DNA of 64,000 bases from JAKAGZ01 sp963772675 (GCA_963772675.1 CAVYYF010000004.1:124001-188000); one strand, 5' to 3'. Positions 29,848 through 39,064 are shown, counted from the first letter of the stretch. The notes: generated from the letters alone by a model not told the origin. Translations and numbers: made by a program.

Positions 29848-31209
29848 ATGTTTAAAAAATACAGTAAAAGTTTTAACAGCTTTGTTGTTATACTTTTTAT
29901 TCTTGCCAATTCATCAATACTGTTTGCACAAAAAATTACCACTGTTAAGCATCCTGGGTGGAGTAAAAATGCGTCTATATATGAAGTGAATGTAAGACAG
30001 TACACACCTGAAGGAACATTTAAAGCATTCCAAAAACATTTGCCGGAAATCAAAAAGATGGGGATTGATATTTTATGGTTAATGCCTGTTAACCCCATTG
30101 GAAAACTAAACAGAAAAGGCAGCTTAGGAAGTTATTATTCAATCAGTGACTACACTGCAGTGAATTCTGAATTTGGAAATATAGATGATTTGAAAAATTT
30201 AGTAACTGCTGCTCATAATATGGGAATGAAAGTTATCATTGACTGGGTTGCAGATCATTCTTCCTGGGATAACGTCTGGACAAAAACACACCCTGATTTT
30301 TATATAAAAGATAAAAATGGAAATTTCAAATCTCCCGTGGCTGACTGGACTGATGTAATCGGCTTCAACTTTAATAATCCCAAACTTTGGATAGCTATGG
30401 AAAACGCTATGGAATTTTGGATCAAAGAATGTGATATCGATGGATTCAGATGTGACGTTGCTGGAATGGTACAAATGCCGTTCTGGGATTTTGCCAGAAA
30501 AGAACTTGAAAAAATTAAACCAATATTTATGCTTGCAGAAGCTGAAGGTCCGCAGTTTCATAAACACGCTTTTGATATGACTTACGCTTGGGAACCTCAC
30601 GATATAATGAAAAAAATATATGCCGATAAAATGACCGTCAAAAACTTAGATGAATATTATGAAAGAGAAAATGCTCGATATAATCCTGATGCATATAGAA
30701 TGAACTTTACTTCAAATCATGATGAAAACACCTGGAATGGAACTGTATTCGAAAGATTCGGGAAGTCAGCAAAAACTTTTGCTGTTCTTTGCGGAGTTGT
30801 AAGAGGAATGCCCCTTGTATATAGTGGACAAGAAGCAGGCATGGATAAAAGATTGAGATTCTTTGATAAAGACACTATAGACTGGAAAAAAAGCGACTTC
30901 AAAGAACTATATACAAAACTCATTCAGCTCAAGTTAAAAAACAAAGCCTTGTGGAATGGAATTGTCGGCGGAGAAATGAACAGGTTAAGCACAAATGATG
31001 ATATAAATATTTTTGCAATTGAAAGAGAAAAAGACGGAAATAAAGTAGTCGCTGTTTTTAATCTTTGCAGTGATGAAAAAGAAGTAAAACTTAATTCAGA
31101 GAAAATTGCCGGAGAGTTTACAAATTTGTTTACTGGAAAGCGAGTTAAACTTAGTAAAGGAGAATCATTTAAAATGGAACCTTGGGGCTACCTGGTTTAT
31201 TATAAATGA
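29848..31209 (+). CDS. Exported GH13 alpha-amylase family protein
   Basis: A 453-residue compact glucan hydrolase with a signal peptide (about 1-28, ending NSSILFAQ). GH13 motifs: IIDWVADHSSWDN, IDGFRCDVAGMV with the nucleophile Asp, FMLAEAEGP with the acid Glu, and FTSNHDENTWNG with the stabilising Asp, followed by a short beta-sandwich ending GYLVYYK. The start ATG has AGGGAG upstream. It is periplasmic by its signal peptide and lacks a sorting domain. It is divergent from the sugar transporter and shares the operator-like palindrome. Confidence 0.92.
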   Translation: MFKKYSKSFNSFVVILFILANSSILFAQKITTVKHPGWSKNASIYEVNVRQYTPEGTFKAFQKHLPEIKKMGIDILWLMPVNPIGKLNRKGSLGSYYSISDYTAVNSEFGNIDDLKNLVTAAHNMGMKVIIDWVADHSSWDNVWTKTHPDFYIKDKNGNFKSPVADWTDVIGFNFNNPKLWIAMENAMEFWIKECDIDGFRCDVAGMVQMPFWDFARKELEKIKPIFMLAEAEGPQFHKHAFDMTYAWEPHDIMKKIYADKMTVKNLDEYYERENARYNPDAYRMNFTSNHDENTWNGTVFERFGKSAKTFAVLCGVVRGMPLVYSGQEAGMDKRLRFFDKDTIDWKKSDFKELYTKLIQLKLKNKALWNGIVGGEMNRLSTNDDINIFAIEREKDGNKVVAVFNLCSDEKEVKLNSEKIAGEFTNLFTGKRVKLSKGESFKMEPWGYLVYYK

Positions 31210-31225
31210 TACAGAACAATTAAAA

Positions 31226-32002
31226 TCAGGTTGCACCTTTTAGTTCTTTAATCAGGCTTAAAGTTCTATTTGAATATTTATCATCATCTGTCAAACTTTT
31301 TATAACAGCGCTACCTACAATTATTCCATCGCAAAAGGGTGAATATTTTTTCACATCATCTGCTGATGAGATTCCAAATCCAACAAGCATTTTATTTTTT
31401 CTTATTGATGAATAGCTTCTTTTAATAAACTCAATATCTTTTTGAGCCTTTTCACTTCCGGTTGTTCCGCTCACACTAACACAATAAACAAAGCCTTCAC
31501 TTTTTTCATCTATTAACTTAACTCTTTCATCGCTGGTAGTTGGACTAATTAATAAAACTTTATCAATTCCATTAAAATCTGTATTGAAAAAGTTCTCATA
31601 TTCCTCAATAGGAACATCAGGAATAATTATTCCATCGACACCTGTATTATTACAACTTATAGTGAATTCTTTTATACCGTAACTTATAACAGGATTTGCA
31701 TAACCCATTAAAATTATCGGCTTTTCAGTTCCCTTTTTTATTTGTTCAGCATACCGAAATGTTTTATGAAGATTTATACCATTTTTTAAAGCAATATTTG
31801 ATGAATGCTGAATAACTGGCCCATCAGCAAGCGGGTCGCTGAAAGGAAAGCCGATCTCGAGCATATCAGCGCCGGCATCCAGAACTTTTAAAGCCATCTC
31901 AGTAAAATTCTGAGGATCAGGAAATCCGCTTGTTAGAAAAACAGAGAGAACTTTCTTCCCTTTGGAATTTTCTGTTTCAATATATTTTTTGATATCTGAC
32001 AT
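31226..32002 (-). CDS. trpA: Tryptophan synthase alpha chain
   Basis: Cleaves indole-3-glycerol phosphate to indole, passed by tunnel to TrpB. About 258 residues in the usual TIM barrel: FLTSGFPDPQNF, the catalytic Glu in MLEIGFPFSDPLADGP, the Asp in DGIIIPDVPIEE and the phosphate-binding SVSGTTGS and VGFGISS. The ATG at 32002 is preferred because it sits 4 nt after the trpB stop and gives the family N-terminus MSDIKKYIE. It is the last gene of the operon. Confidence 0.95.
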   Translation of the reverse strand: MSDIKKYIETENSKGKKVLSVFLTSGFPDPQNFTEMALKVLDAGADMLEIGFPFSDPLADGPVIQHSSNIALKNGINLHKTFRYAEQIKKGTEKPIILMGYANPVISYGIKEFTISCNNTGVDGIIIPDVPIEEYENFFNTDFNGIDKVLLISPTTSDERVKLIDEKSEGFVYCVSVSGTTGSEKAQKDIEFIKRSYSSIRKNKMLVGFGISSADDVKKYSPFCDGIIVGSAVIKSLTDDDKYSNRTLSLIKELKGAT

Positions 32003-32006
32003 TAAG

Positions 32007-33210
32007 CTATTCCGTATCAAACTCTTTCATAATTGTATTTAAGTCCTTATCTCCTCGTCCGCTGAGGTTAAGCACAACAACCTGATTTTTGTTTGTTTCT
32101 CCGATTACTTTTTCAATTCCTGCAAGAGCGTGTGCTGATTCAAGCGCGGGAATAATACCTTCAATTCTTGAAAGTAATTTTGTTGCTTCCAATGCTTCAT
32201 CATCAGTAACGGAAATATATTTTACACGTGAATTATCTTTCAAATAACTATGCTCCGGCCCAACTCCCGGATAATCAAGTCCTGCTGAAATTGAATGCAC
32301 TTCCGAAATTTGCCCTTCATCATTTTGCAGCAGATAAGTATTCATTCCCTGAAATACTCCTTCCCTGCCAAGAGTAAGTGTTGCGCTGTGTTTATCAGTG
32401 TCAATTCCCAGGCCTGCAGCTTCAACCCCGATAAGATTAACATCATCATCTATAAAAGGATAAAAAATTCCAATTGCGTTACTGCCGCCACCAACACAGG
32501 CAATAATGAAATCAGGTAATCTTTTTTCTGCTTTTAAAATCTGCTCTTTTGTTTCCACTCCAATAACTGACTGAAAATCTCTGACCATCATTGGGTATGG
32601 ATGCGGGCCGACAACCGAACCTATAATGTAATGAGTATCTTTAACATTAGTTACCCAATCCCGGATAGCTTCGTTTCCTGCATCCTTTCAAAGTTCTGCT
32701 ACCTGATTTAACCGGAACGACTTCCGCTCCGAGCAATCTCATTCTGAATACATTAGGTTTTTGTCTTTCCATATCGACTTCGCCCATATAAACAACGCAC
32801 TTCATTCCAAATTTTGCACAAACAGTTGCTGTTGCTACTCCATGCTGACCCGCGCCGGTTTCAGCAATTATTCTTTTTTTGCCGAGTTTTTTTGCGAGTA
32901 ATATCTGGCCCAATGCATTGTTTATTTTATGTGCCCCGGTGTGACAAAGGTCTTCACGCTTTAAATAGATTTTTGCCTTTCCAAAATGTTTTGTTAGATT
33001 GTCCGCAAACGTAAGCGGTGTAGGCCTCCCGGTGTACTCACTATTTAGTTTGCTTAATTCAAAAAGAAAGTTTGCATCATTTTTTAATTCGCTATAAACT
33101 TTTTCCAACTCCTGGAGAGGAGTAATCAAAGTTTCAGGAACGTACTTTCCTCCGAATTTTCCGAATTTACCGTTGTTATCAGGCAACTTATATTTTATTG
33201 GATTAAACAT
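32007..33210 (-). pseudogene. trpB: Tryptophan synthase beta chain, one frameshift
   Basis: PLP enzyme joining indole and serine. The N-terminal part (GKFGGKYVPETLITPL, PLP Lys in HTGAHKINNALGQ, AETGAGQHGVA) and the C-terminal part (VGGGSNAIG phosphate loop, SAGLDYPGVGPEH, LSGRGDKDL) are both perfectly conserved. The frame breaks after SGSRTLK because of an extra G at 32684-32685. Deleting it gives SRTLKDAGNEAIRDWVTN through VVGPHPYPMMVRDFQ, exactly the family sequence. It overlaps aroF by 8 bp. An otherwise flawless trp operon makes a sequencing error the likeliest cause. Confidence 0.95.
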
Positions 33211-34228
33211 TTACTTTCACCTGTTTATCAACTATAGGTGCTAATTGATTTAGCTTATTTAACAACTTCTTGAAATTAGCCGGTGTTAATGATTGAAAAC
33301 CATCCGACAATGCTTGCTCAGGATGACTATGCACTTCTATCATAACTCCATCCGCGCCGCAGGCTACTGATGCCATTGCCATCGGCTGAACTTTATCCCA
33401 AATACCAATTCCATGGGAGGGATCTACAATAACCGGAAGATGAGTATTCTTTTTTATGACAGGAATTGCATTTAAATCAAGAGTGTTGCGAGTGCTGGTT
33501 TCAAAAGTCCTTATTCCTCTTTCACAAAGTATCACATTATAATTTCCCTGCGATAATATATATTCCGCACTCATCAAAAGATCTTCAACTGTTGCAGCAA
33601 GTCCTCTCTTCAATAAGACCGGTTTCGTTAATTGACCAGCCTGCTCAAGCAAAGAAAAGTTTTGCATATTTCGTGCACCAATTTGAACAACATCAGCAAC
33701 CTCAGCAATCAGCGGAAGAGTCAGTGTGTCCTTGGCTTCGGTTACAATTAGCATTCCTAATTCTCTTTTTACATCTGCAAGATACTCGAGCCCTTTTTCC
33801 TTTAATCCCTGAAATGAATAAGGGCTGGTTCTCGGTTTATAAGCTCCTGCTCTTAAAAACTTAATTCCCATTTCTTTAAGCTGGCCTGCAATATCAAAAA
33901 GCTGGTCCCTGCTTTCAACAGAACAAGGTCCTGCAATTACCGTTAATTCTCCCCCGCCGATTTTCTCTTCTCCAAATGTAATAACGGTATCATCAGATTT
34001 CATTTCTCTGCTGACCAGTTTATATTGTTTTGAAACGCGAACCACCTCTTCGACAGAATCCATAAGCAGAAAATCACTTTCCTCCAAATCTCTTGATGGA
34101 CCTGTTACACCTATAGCAAGTTTTACTGAGCCTGGTATTTCGTGCGGTGTGCATTTTTTTGAAATTATTTTTTCTTTCACTTTTTCTATATCCTGTCTTG
34201 GCGCTTTTAAACTCATCATTATTAGCAT
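33203..34228 (-). CDS. aroF: 3-deoxy-7-phosphoheptulonate (DAHP) synthase, AroF/type I-beta with N-terminal regulatory domain
   Basis: Condenses phosphoenolpyruvate and erythrose 4-phosphate, the first step of aromatic synthesis. 341 residues: an N-terminal ferredoxin-like regulatory domain (about 1-75), then the barrel with IAGPCSVES, AGAYKPRTSPYSFQG, IGARNMQNF, LLKRGL, VILCERGIRTFE and IVDPSHGIG. It lies between trpF and trpB, so attenuation of the operon by Trp would also control entry into the shikimate pathway. The first residues could also start at the MMSLKAPRQ methionines. Confidence 0.95.
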   Translation of the reverse strand: MLIMMSLKAPRQDIEKVKEKIISKKCTPHEIPGSVKLAIGVTGPSRDLEESDFLLMDSVEEVVRVSKQYKLVSREMKSDDTVITFGEEKIGGGELTVIAGPCSVESRDQLFDIAGQLKEMGIKFLRAGAYKPRTSPYSFQGLKEKGLEYLADVKRELGMLIVTEAKDTLTLPLIAEVADVVQIGARNMQNFSLLEQAGQLTKPVLLKRGLAATVEDLLMSAEYILSQGNYNVILCERGIRTFETSTRNTLDLNAIPVIKKNTHLPVIVDPSHGIGIWDKVQPMAMASVACGADGVMIEVHSHPEQALSDGFQSLTPANFKKLLNKLNQLAPIVDKQVKVNV

Positions 34229-34230
34229 GA

Positions 34231-34839
34231 TTACCTCAAGCTATTAAATTTCTTAAAAAAGAATTTTACTTTTTCTGCATCCTTTTTACCCGGTTCACTT
34301 TCCAAAGAAGAAGAAAGATCAATGGCGGAAGGAGTAATGTCTCTGAAAATCTTTTCAATGTTTTTTTCACTAATTCCGCCGGAAAGAATTATTTTATTTT
34401 TTATCTCTGCAGGAATTAATTCCCAATTAAAGGTCTTACCCGTTCCACCAAAGTTATTTTCAGAATATGCGTCAAATAAATAATCTACGTTTTTATATTT
34501 ATAGATACTTTCAAAATCAAAATTTTTTTTTATCCTAAAGCTTTTTATGACCGGTAATTCTATTTTCATACAATAATTCTCATCTTCATCTCCGTGAAGC
34601 TGCAACACATTTATTTTTGTTTTTTCAACTATTTGATTTATAACTGAAATATCCTCGTTCACAAAAACACCAACCTTAGTTGTAAAAGGCGATAGTTTTT
34701 TGATTATTCCTTCAGCTACATCAGGTGGAATATATCTTTTGCTTTTTCCATAAAAAATAAATCCAAGAGCATTGGCCCCTTCTTTTTCGCAAAGCAAAGC
34801 GTCGTCCAAGTTCGTAATCCCACAAACTTTAACCTTCAT
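34231..34839 (-). CDS. trpF: Phosphoribosylanthranilate isomerase
   Basis: Converts phosphoribosylanthranilate to CdRP. About 202 residues with the family start MKVKVCGITNLDDA (catalytic Cys), FIFYGKSKRYI, LQLHGDED, the catalytic Asp in YLFDAY, GGTGKTFNW and LSGGISEKNI. The ATG at 34839 is preferred over an upstream GTG because it gives the typical N-terminus. It overlaps the trpC end by 11 bp. Confidence 0.95.
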   Translation of the reverse strand: MKVKVCGITNLDDALLCEKEGANALGFIFYGKSKRYIPPDVAEGIIKKLSPFTTKVGVFVNEDISVINQIVEKTKINVLQLHGDEDENYCMKIELPVIKSFRIKKNFDFESIYKYKNVDYLFDAYSENNFGGTGKTFNWELIPAEIKNKIILSGGISEKNIEKIFRDITPSAIDLSSSLESEPGKKDAEKVKFFFKKFNSLR

Positions 34840-35623
34840 TGCCACACCATTTCTTCAGTTCCTTAATTTTTGAGCTAATATCACTTTCTTTCATTATTGA
34901 TTCCCCAACTAATAGAGCATTCATTCCTGAATTCCTTAAAAAAGAGACATCTTCCTTTTTTGAAATACCGCTTTCAGATACAACAAACACATCTTCAGGA
35001 ATTAGCTTCTTTAACTCGGTAGTAGTATTAAGAGAGACTGAAAAATCATTTAGGTTTCTATTGTTTATCCCAATCAATTTATTTTTATCGAAACCAATTT
35101 TATCAAGTTGATCTGCAGAATGTATTTCAAGAAGCACTTCCAGACCAATTTCATTTGCAAGGGTAGTAAAATCAGCTATCTGTGATTTTGATAAAATTTC
35201 TCCAATTAACAAGATGAAATCAGCACCATTAGCTTTTGATTGATAAAGTTGAATTTCATCAATTATAAAGTCCTTTCTTAAAAGCGGCGTTTGCTTTACT
35301 TCAGCTATCTCACGGAGGTAATTAATATCTCCCTGAAAAAAATCTTTGTCTGTCAAAATAGAAACCGCATCAGCTTTATTTTTAAAGTAAATATCAGCAA
35401 TCTTTAAATGATTAAAATCCTCCCGAATAATTCCCCTTGAAGGGCTTGCTTTTTTAATTTCACAAATGAGCGAGAGGTTTTCACTATGGTTAAGATTATC
35501 TATAAAACTCAATTTATCTTTTTCATAAAATTCCATATCCTGAAAAGAAGAAATTGAAAATTTACTTTTAAGATTTTTAATTTCTTCCTTTTTCTTTTCT
35601 ACTATTTTATCTAAAATATTCAT
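34829..35623 (-). CDS. trpC: Indole-3-glycerol phosphate synthase
   Basis: Closes the indole ring from CdRP. 264 residues: MNILDKIVEKKKEEI, ICEIKKASPSRGIIRED, ILTDKDFFQGDINYL, LLRKDFIIDEIQL, IGINNRNLNDFSV and VSESGISKKED, all standard catalytic and phosphate-binding motifs. It starts 15 bp after the trpD stop. Confidence 0.96.
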   Translation of the reverse strand: MNILDKIVEKKKEEIKNLKSKFSISSFQDMEFYEKDKLSFIDNLNHSENLSLICEIKKASPSRGIIREDFNHLKIADIYFKNKADAVSILTDKDFFQGDINYLREIAEVKQTPLLRKDFIIDEIQLYQSKANGADFILLIGEILSKSQIADFTTLANEIGLEVLLEIHSADQLDKIGFDKNKLIGINNRNLNDFSVSLNTTTELKKLIPEDVFVVSESGISKKEDVSFLRNSGMNALLVGESIMKESDISSKIKELKKWCGNEG

Positions 35624-35638
35624 CTTATTAAATGATTT

Positions 35639-36670
35639 TTACGAGAAGTTATTGCTATACTTCCTGAGTTCCTCTATTTTTTTTAAAGCGGCTCCTCTAT
35701 TTATTGAAGCTTCTGCTGCTTCCTTACATGAATTCAGATCATCCGAGAAACCGGAAGAGTACAATGCAAGAGCAGAATTTGCAACTATTGTATTGAATGC
35801 TCCGTCTTTTCTCTTACCGTTAAAAACATCCAGAATTATTTCCGCATTCTTTTCCGGCGTGCTTCCTTTAATTTCATCAGATAAAGTACCCGGATAATTA
35901 AAAGTGCTATTCGTTATAGTATAATTCTTAACTTCTTGATTTTTAACGTATTCATAAATATCTGTTGTGTCACCAAGATATATTTCATCATATTTATCAT
36001 TACTGCAAAGGAAACAAACGCGATCAAACTCAAGATACTTAGCAGCTTCTGCCATTTTCTTTGCGGCCTGCCTGCTGAAAGTACCGATGATCTGCTTTTT
36101 AACTCCTGCTGGATTTGTAAGCGGTCCCAAAATATTAAAGACGGTTTTTATTCCCAGTTCCTTCCTGACGTTGGCAGCGTGCTTCATCGCCGGATGAAAA
36201 AGAGGTGCAAAAAGAAACGCAATCCCGATTTCAGATAATGCCTGCTCGGATTGATGCGGTTTAAGATTAATATTTATTCCAAGTTCCTGAAGTACATCTG
36301 CGCTACCGCTTTTGCTGGAAATAGAGCGGTTGCCGTGTTTAGCAACATTAACCCCGGCACCAGCAACAGTAAATGCCGCTGCTGTTGAAATATTGAAACT
36401 CCCCGAGTTGTCGCCCCCAGTACCGCAAACATCAATAGTGTTTTCAGTATCACAATTAATACTAATGCAGTTATCCCTCATTGCTTTTGCAAAGCCTGCT
36501 ATCTCTTCAGAAGATTCGCCTTTTGATTTCAATGCAATGAGAATCGCCGAAATATTAGGATCACTAACTTCTCCCTGCATAATGCTGTACATAAGTTTAT
36601 ATGATCCATCAAAAGATAAATCTTCTTTTTCTAACAGTTGTTCAAGGGAATTTTTAATGAGTGTGCTCAT
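35639..36670 (-). CDS. trpD: Anthranilate phosphoribosyltransferase
   Basis: Transfers phosphoribosyl from PRPP to anthranilate. About 343 residues with DVCGTGGDNSGSFNIST (PRPP loop), KHGNRSISSKSGSADVLQ, and HPAMKHAANVRKELGIKTVFN. The ATG at 36670 overlaps the trpG stop as ATGA, indicating translational coupling; the longer start from a TTG is less likely. Confidence 0.96.
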   Translation of the reverse strand: MSTLIKNSLEQLLEKEDLSFDGSYKLMYSIMQGEVSDPNISAILIALKSKGESSEEIAGFAKAMRDNCISINCDTENTIDVCGTGGDNSGSFNISTAAAFTVAGAGVNVAKHGNRSISSKSGSADVLQELGININLKPHQSEQALSEIGIAFLFAPLFHPAMKHAANVRKELGIKTVFNILGPLTNPAGVKKQIIGTFSRQAAKKMAEAAKYLEFDRVCFLCSNDKYDEIYLGDTTDIYEYVKNQEVKNYTITNSTFNYPGTLSDEIKGSTPEKNAEIILDVFNGKRKDGAFNTIVANSALALYSSGFSDDLNSCKEAAEASINRGAALKKIEELRKYSNNFS

Positions 36671-37233
36671 AATTTTAACCAATTTTTTATTATTGTTTCT
36701 CCTTCAGAGGTTAGAAATGATTCAGGGTGAAACTGAATCCCTTCAACAGGATATTTTTTGTGCCTCACACCCATAACAATTCCATCATCTGTTTCAGCAG
36801 AAATTTCAAGTTCTGTCGGAATAGATTTCCTTTCAACAATCAAAGAATGATATCTGGTAGCAATAAATTTTTGTGGAATATTTTTGAATATTGTTTTGTT
36901 GTCATGAAAAATTTCTGAGACTTTTCCGTGCATTAAAATTGGCGCCTTAACTACTTTGCCACCATAAATCATCCCAATTACCTGGTGGCCCAAACAAACG
37001 CCAAGAACCGGAATTTCTTTCCCGAAATTTCTAACAGCAGTCAATGAAACGTTTGAATCTTCAGGCTTTCCCGGACCAGGAGAAATAAGAATTTTATCCG
37101 GGCCTAATTTTTCAATATCGTCCCCGGTAACCTCATCATTCCGTTTTATAACGAGATCATTTTTATACCTGCCCAAAAGCTGGACAAGGTTATATGTAAA
37201 GGAATCATAATTATCAATTACCAGAATTTTCAT
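36667..37233 (-). CDS. trpG: Anthranilate synthase glutamine amidotransferase subunit
   Basis: Supplies ammonia from glutamine to TrpE. 188 residues, class I amidotransferase: IDNYDSFTYNLVQLLG, SPGPGKPEDS, nucleophile Cys in VLGVCLGHQ and the His-Glu pair in IQFHPESFLT. It is separate from trpD, unlike the fused form of enterics, and overlaps trpE by 20 bp. Confidence 0.95.
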   Translation of the reverse strand: MKILVIDNYDSFTYNLVQLLGRYKNDLVIKRNDEVTGDDIEKLGPDKILISPGPGKPEDSNVSLTAVRNFGKEIPVLGVCLGHQVIGMIYGGKVVKAPILMHGKVSEIFHDNKTIFKNIPQKFIATRYHSLIVERKSIPTELEISAETDDGIVMGVRHKKYPVEGIQFHPESFLTSEGETIIKNWLKL

Positions 37234-38710
37234 TTATGCCCTCAGCATATTTTAACGCACTTACCATTGCAGCAGATTTATTTCTGATTTCTTTAGCTTC
37301 AAGTTCTGGTTTGCTGTCGGCAACAATACCAGCGCCGGCCTGCCAGAAAATTTTATTATCATTTGCAAAAAGAGTTCTGATAGCAATGCACATATCTAGA
37401 TTTCCCGAAAAATCAAAATACCCAACGGCTCCGGCATAAACATTTCTTGTTACTTTTTCACTTTCTTCTATCAATTGAATTGCTCTTATTTTCGGAGCAC
37501 CTGAAACAGTGCCAGCCGGGAAACAGGACATGAGTGCATCAATAGTATCTTTGTCATCAGCAAGTATTCCTTCAACTTTAGAAACCAGGTGAATCACATG
37601 CGAATATTTCTGAATTTTCATTTTCTCTGTTACGCTTACAGTTCCGTATTTACAAACTCTTCCAAGATCATTCCTCCCAAGGTCAACAAGCATTGTATGT
37701 TCTGCAAGTTCCTTAGGATCATTAAGTAAGTCTTCTTCCAATTCCTTTTCTTCTTCAGGGCTTGCTCCTCTTTTGCGCGTGCCCGCTATTGGCAAAACCT
37801 GAGCCTTGCGGTTTTTTACTTTGAGAAGGTCTTCGGGTGATGTACCGATTATTTTAAAGTTCTTTCCCAAGCCAGCCCCAGGGCTCGAAAGCTCAAAGTA
37901 ATACATATATGGCGAAGGATTAATTATTCTAAGGGCACGGTACACATTGAATGGATCACCAGAGTATTCTGCCCCAAATCTTTTAGATAAAACAAGTTGA
38001 AATATTTCCCCCTCTCCAATTTCTTTTTTTATCTGGTTAACTTGTATGTGAAATGTTTTTTCATCAATTGTATCTTCGAGTTCCTTTTTAACTTTAAATT
38101 CTTCAGGTATAATTATCTCTGCTTTCAGCCTATTTTTTAAAACTGAAATTTCAATTTTTGCTTTTTCGAATTGTTCTTCTAAGTCAATTTCTTTATTTAT
38201 CCGAATATTATTTATAAGGATTATTCTGTGTTTATAGTGATCAAAAGCAAGAACAGTATTATAAAGACCGAATATTGAATCAGGGTTTTCTGATTCCGTA
38301 TTTTTAAAAGTAATTACCTTTTCAACAAGAGAGATATTTTCATATCCTAAATATCCAACTAGCCCGCCTTTGAAATCTGGAAGTTCGTCTACTTGGGATT
38401 GTTTGTAATCTTTCAATTCTTTTCTGATGAATTCAAATATCGACTCCTTCCTGACTTCTTTTTTCCCGTTAGAAATTAGAGTGATCTGATTTCCTCTATT
38501 AAATATTATTTTCTGTGGATCACAGCCGATAAAAGAATATCTTGCCATATTTGCAGATCCTTCAACAGATTCCAGAAGAAAACTGAGTTTATTATTTTGC
38601 CTGATTTTTAGGTAAGCCAATACAGGCGTGAGGAGATCAGCGGTAATCATCTCGTAAACAGGCACAAGATTAGAAGACTTGGCCAATATTTTGAATTCTT
38701 CGAAAACCAT
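37214..38710 (-). CDS. trpE: Anthranilate synthase component I
   Basis: Makes anthranilate from chorismate. 498 residues: an N-terminal regulatory domain with the Trp feedback motif LLES (FLLESVEGSANMARYSF) and the chorismate-binding domain (IGTSPEDLL, LPIAGTRKRG, LVDLGRNDLG, FPAGTVSGAPK, QAGAGIVADS). It is the first structural gene, 15 nt after the attenuator terminator's U-tract, so its transcription depends on read-through. Confidence 0.96.
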   Translation of the reverse strand: MVFEEFKILAKSSNLVPVYEMITADLLTPVLAYLKIRQNNKLSFLLESVEGSANMARYSFIGCDPQKIIFNRGNQITLISNGKKEVRKESIFEFIRKELKDYKQSQVDELPDFKGGLVGYLGYENISLVEKVITFKNTESENPDSIFGLYNTVLAFDHYKHRIILINNIRINKEIDLEEQFEKAKIEISVLKNRLKAEIIIPEEFKVKKELEDTIDEKTFHIQVNQIKKEIGEGEIFQLVLSKRFGAEYSGDPFNVYRALRIINPSPYMYYFELSSPGAGLGKNFKIIGTSPEDLLKVKNRKAQVLPIAGTRKRGASPEEEKELEEDLLNDPKELAEHTMLVDLGRNDLGRVCKYGTVSVTEKMKIQKYSHVIHLVSKVEGILADDKDTIDALMSCFPAGTVSGAPKIRAIQLIEESEKVTRNVYAGAVGYFDFSGNLDMCIAIRTLFANDNKIFWQAGAGIVADSKPELEAKEIRNKSAAMVSALKYAEGINENSGN

Positions 38711-38725
38711 ATTTCCCTATAAACT

Positions 38726-38754
38726 AAAAAACCCCTCTCAGTTTTCTGAGGGGG
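38726..38754 (-). terminator. trp attenuator terminator
   Basis: On the trp-coding strand, CCCC-CTCAG pairs with CTGAG-A-GGGG across an AAAA loop (one bulged A), followed by six U. It lies 15 nt before the trpE start, so it can only act as an attenuator. Its 3' arm is also the partner of the antiterminator segment. Confidence 0.88.
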
Positions 38755-38795
38755 TCTGTTTATCTTTATAAACTTTATTTCTCAAGGCAACTGAG
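38737..38795 (-). promoter_or_regulatory. trp antiterminator pairing
   Basis: In the leader RNA, CUCAGUU (38795 to 38789) is perfectly complementary to AACUGAG (38743 to 38737), which is part of the terminator loop and 3' arm. The two structures exclude each other. The upstream segment abuts the leader peptide stop codon (38798-38796), so a ribosome reaching the stop covers it and the terminator forms, while one stalled at the Trp codons leaves it free. Only 7 bp, so its strength is uncertain. Confidence 0.6.
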
Positions 38796-38882
38796 TCATA
38801 TAAAAATTCTCATAAACCACCACCATGCGCTAAAAGCGTAAAAGGAATTTGAATTTTTATATGTCCCGGTTATTATCTTCAT
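38796..38882 (-). CDS. trpL: trp operon leader peptide (three consecutive Trp codons)
   Basis: A 28-codon ORF between a promoter and the attenuator terminator, from ATG at 38882 to TGA at 38796. Residues 20-22 are Trp-Trp-Trp, encoded TGG TGG TGG (38825 to 38817), in the context SAWWWFM. Trp is the rarest common residue, so three in a row immediately upstream of a terminator and trpE marks a ribosome-mediated attenuator. When charged tRNA-Trp is scarce the ribosome stalls there and the operon is read. There is no clear Shine-Dalgarno sequence, as is common in this group. Confidence 0.88.
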   Translation of the reverse strand: MKIITGTYKNSNSFYAFSAWWWFMRIFI

Positions 38883-38894
38883 GATTTAAAAGTT

Positions 38895-38923
38895 AATTTA
38901 TGCTCAAAAACATGCAATGTCAA
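38895..38923 (-). promoter_or_regulatory. trp operon promoter, sigma70-like
   Basis: TTGACA (38923-38918) and TAAATT (38900-38895) are separated by exactly 17 nt, giving a transcript start at about 38888, a few bases before the leader ATG at 38882. The -35 is a perfect consensus; the -10 matches 4 of 6. The resulting 5' leader would be short or nearly leaderless. Confidence 0.6.
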
Positions 38924-39064
38924 TACTTTACAAAAAATTAATTAAAAAATGAAATTATTGACCATTTTGTAATAAAACTATAATCAAAGATACTACGTAA
39001 TTGTACTGATTTTTTTCATGCCACAATAATATATATTGCACCTAAAATTTATACCCACTAGCCT

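Noticed and set aside
33466..33864. 132-codon plus-strand ORF inside aroF
   Set aside because: Antisense to conserved DAHP synthase; Gln/His-rich low-quality sequence.
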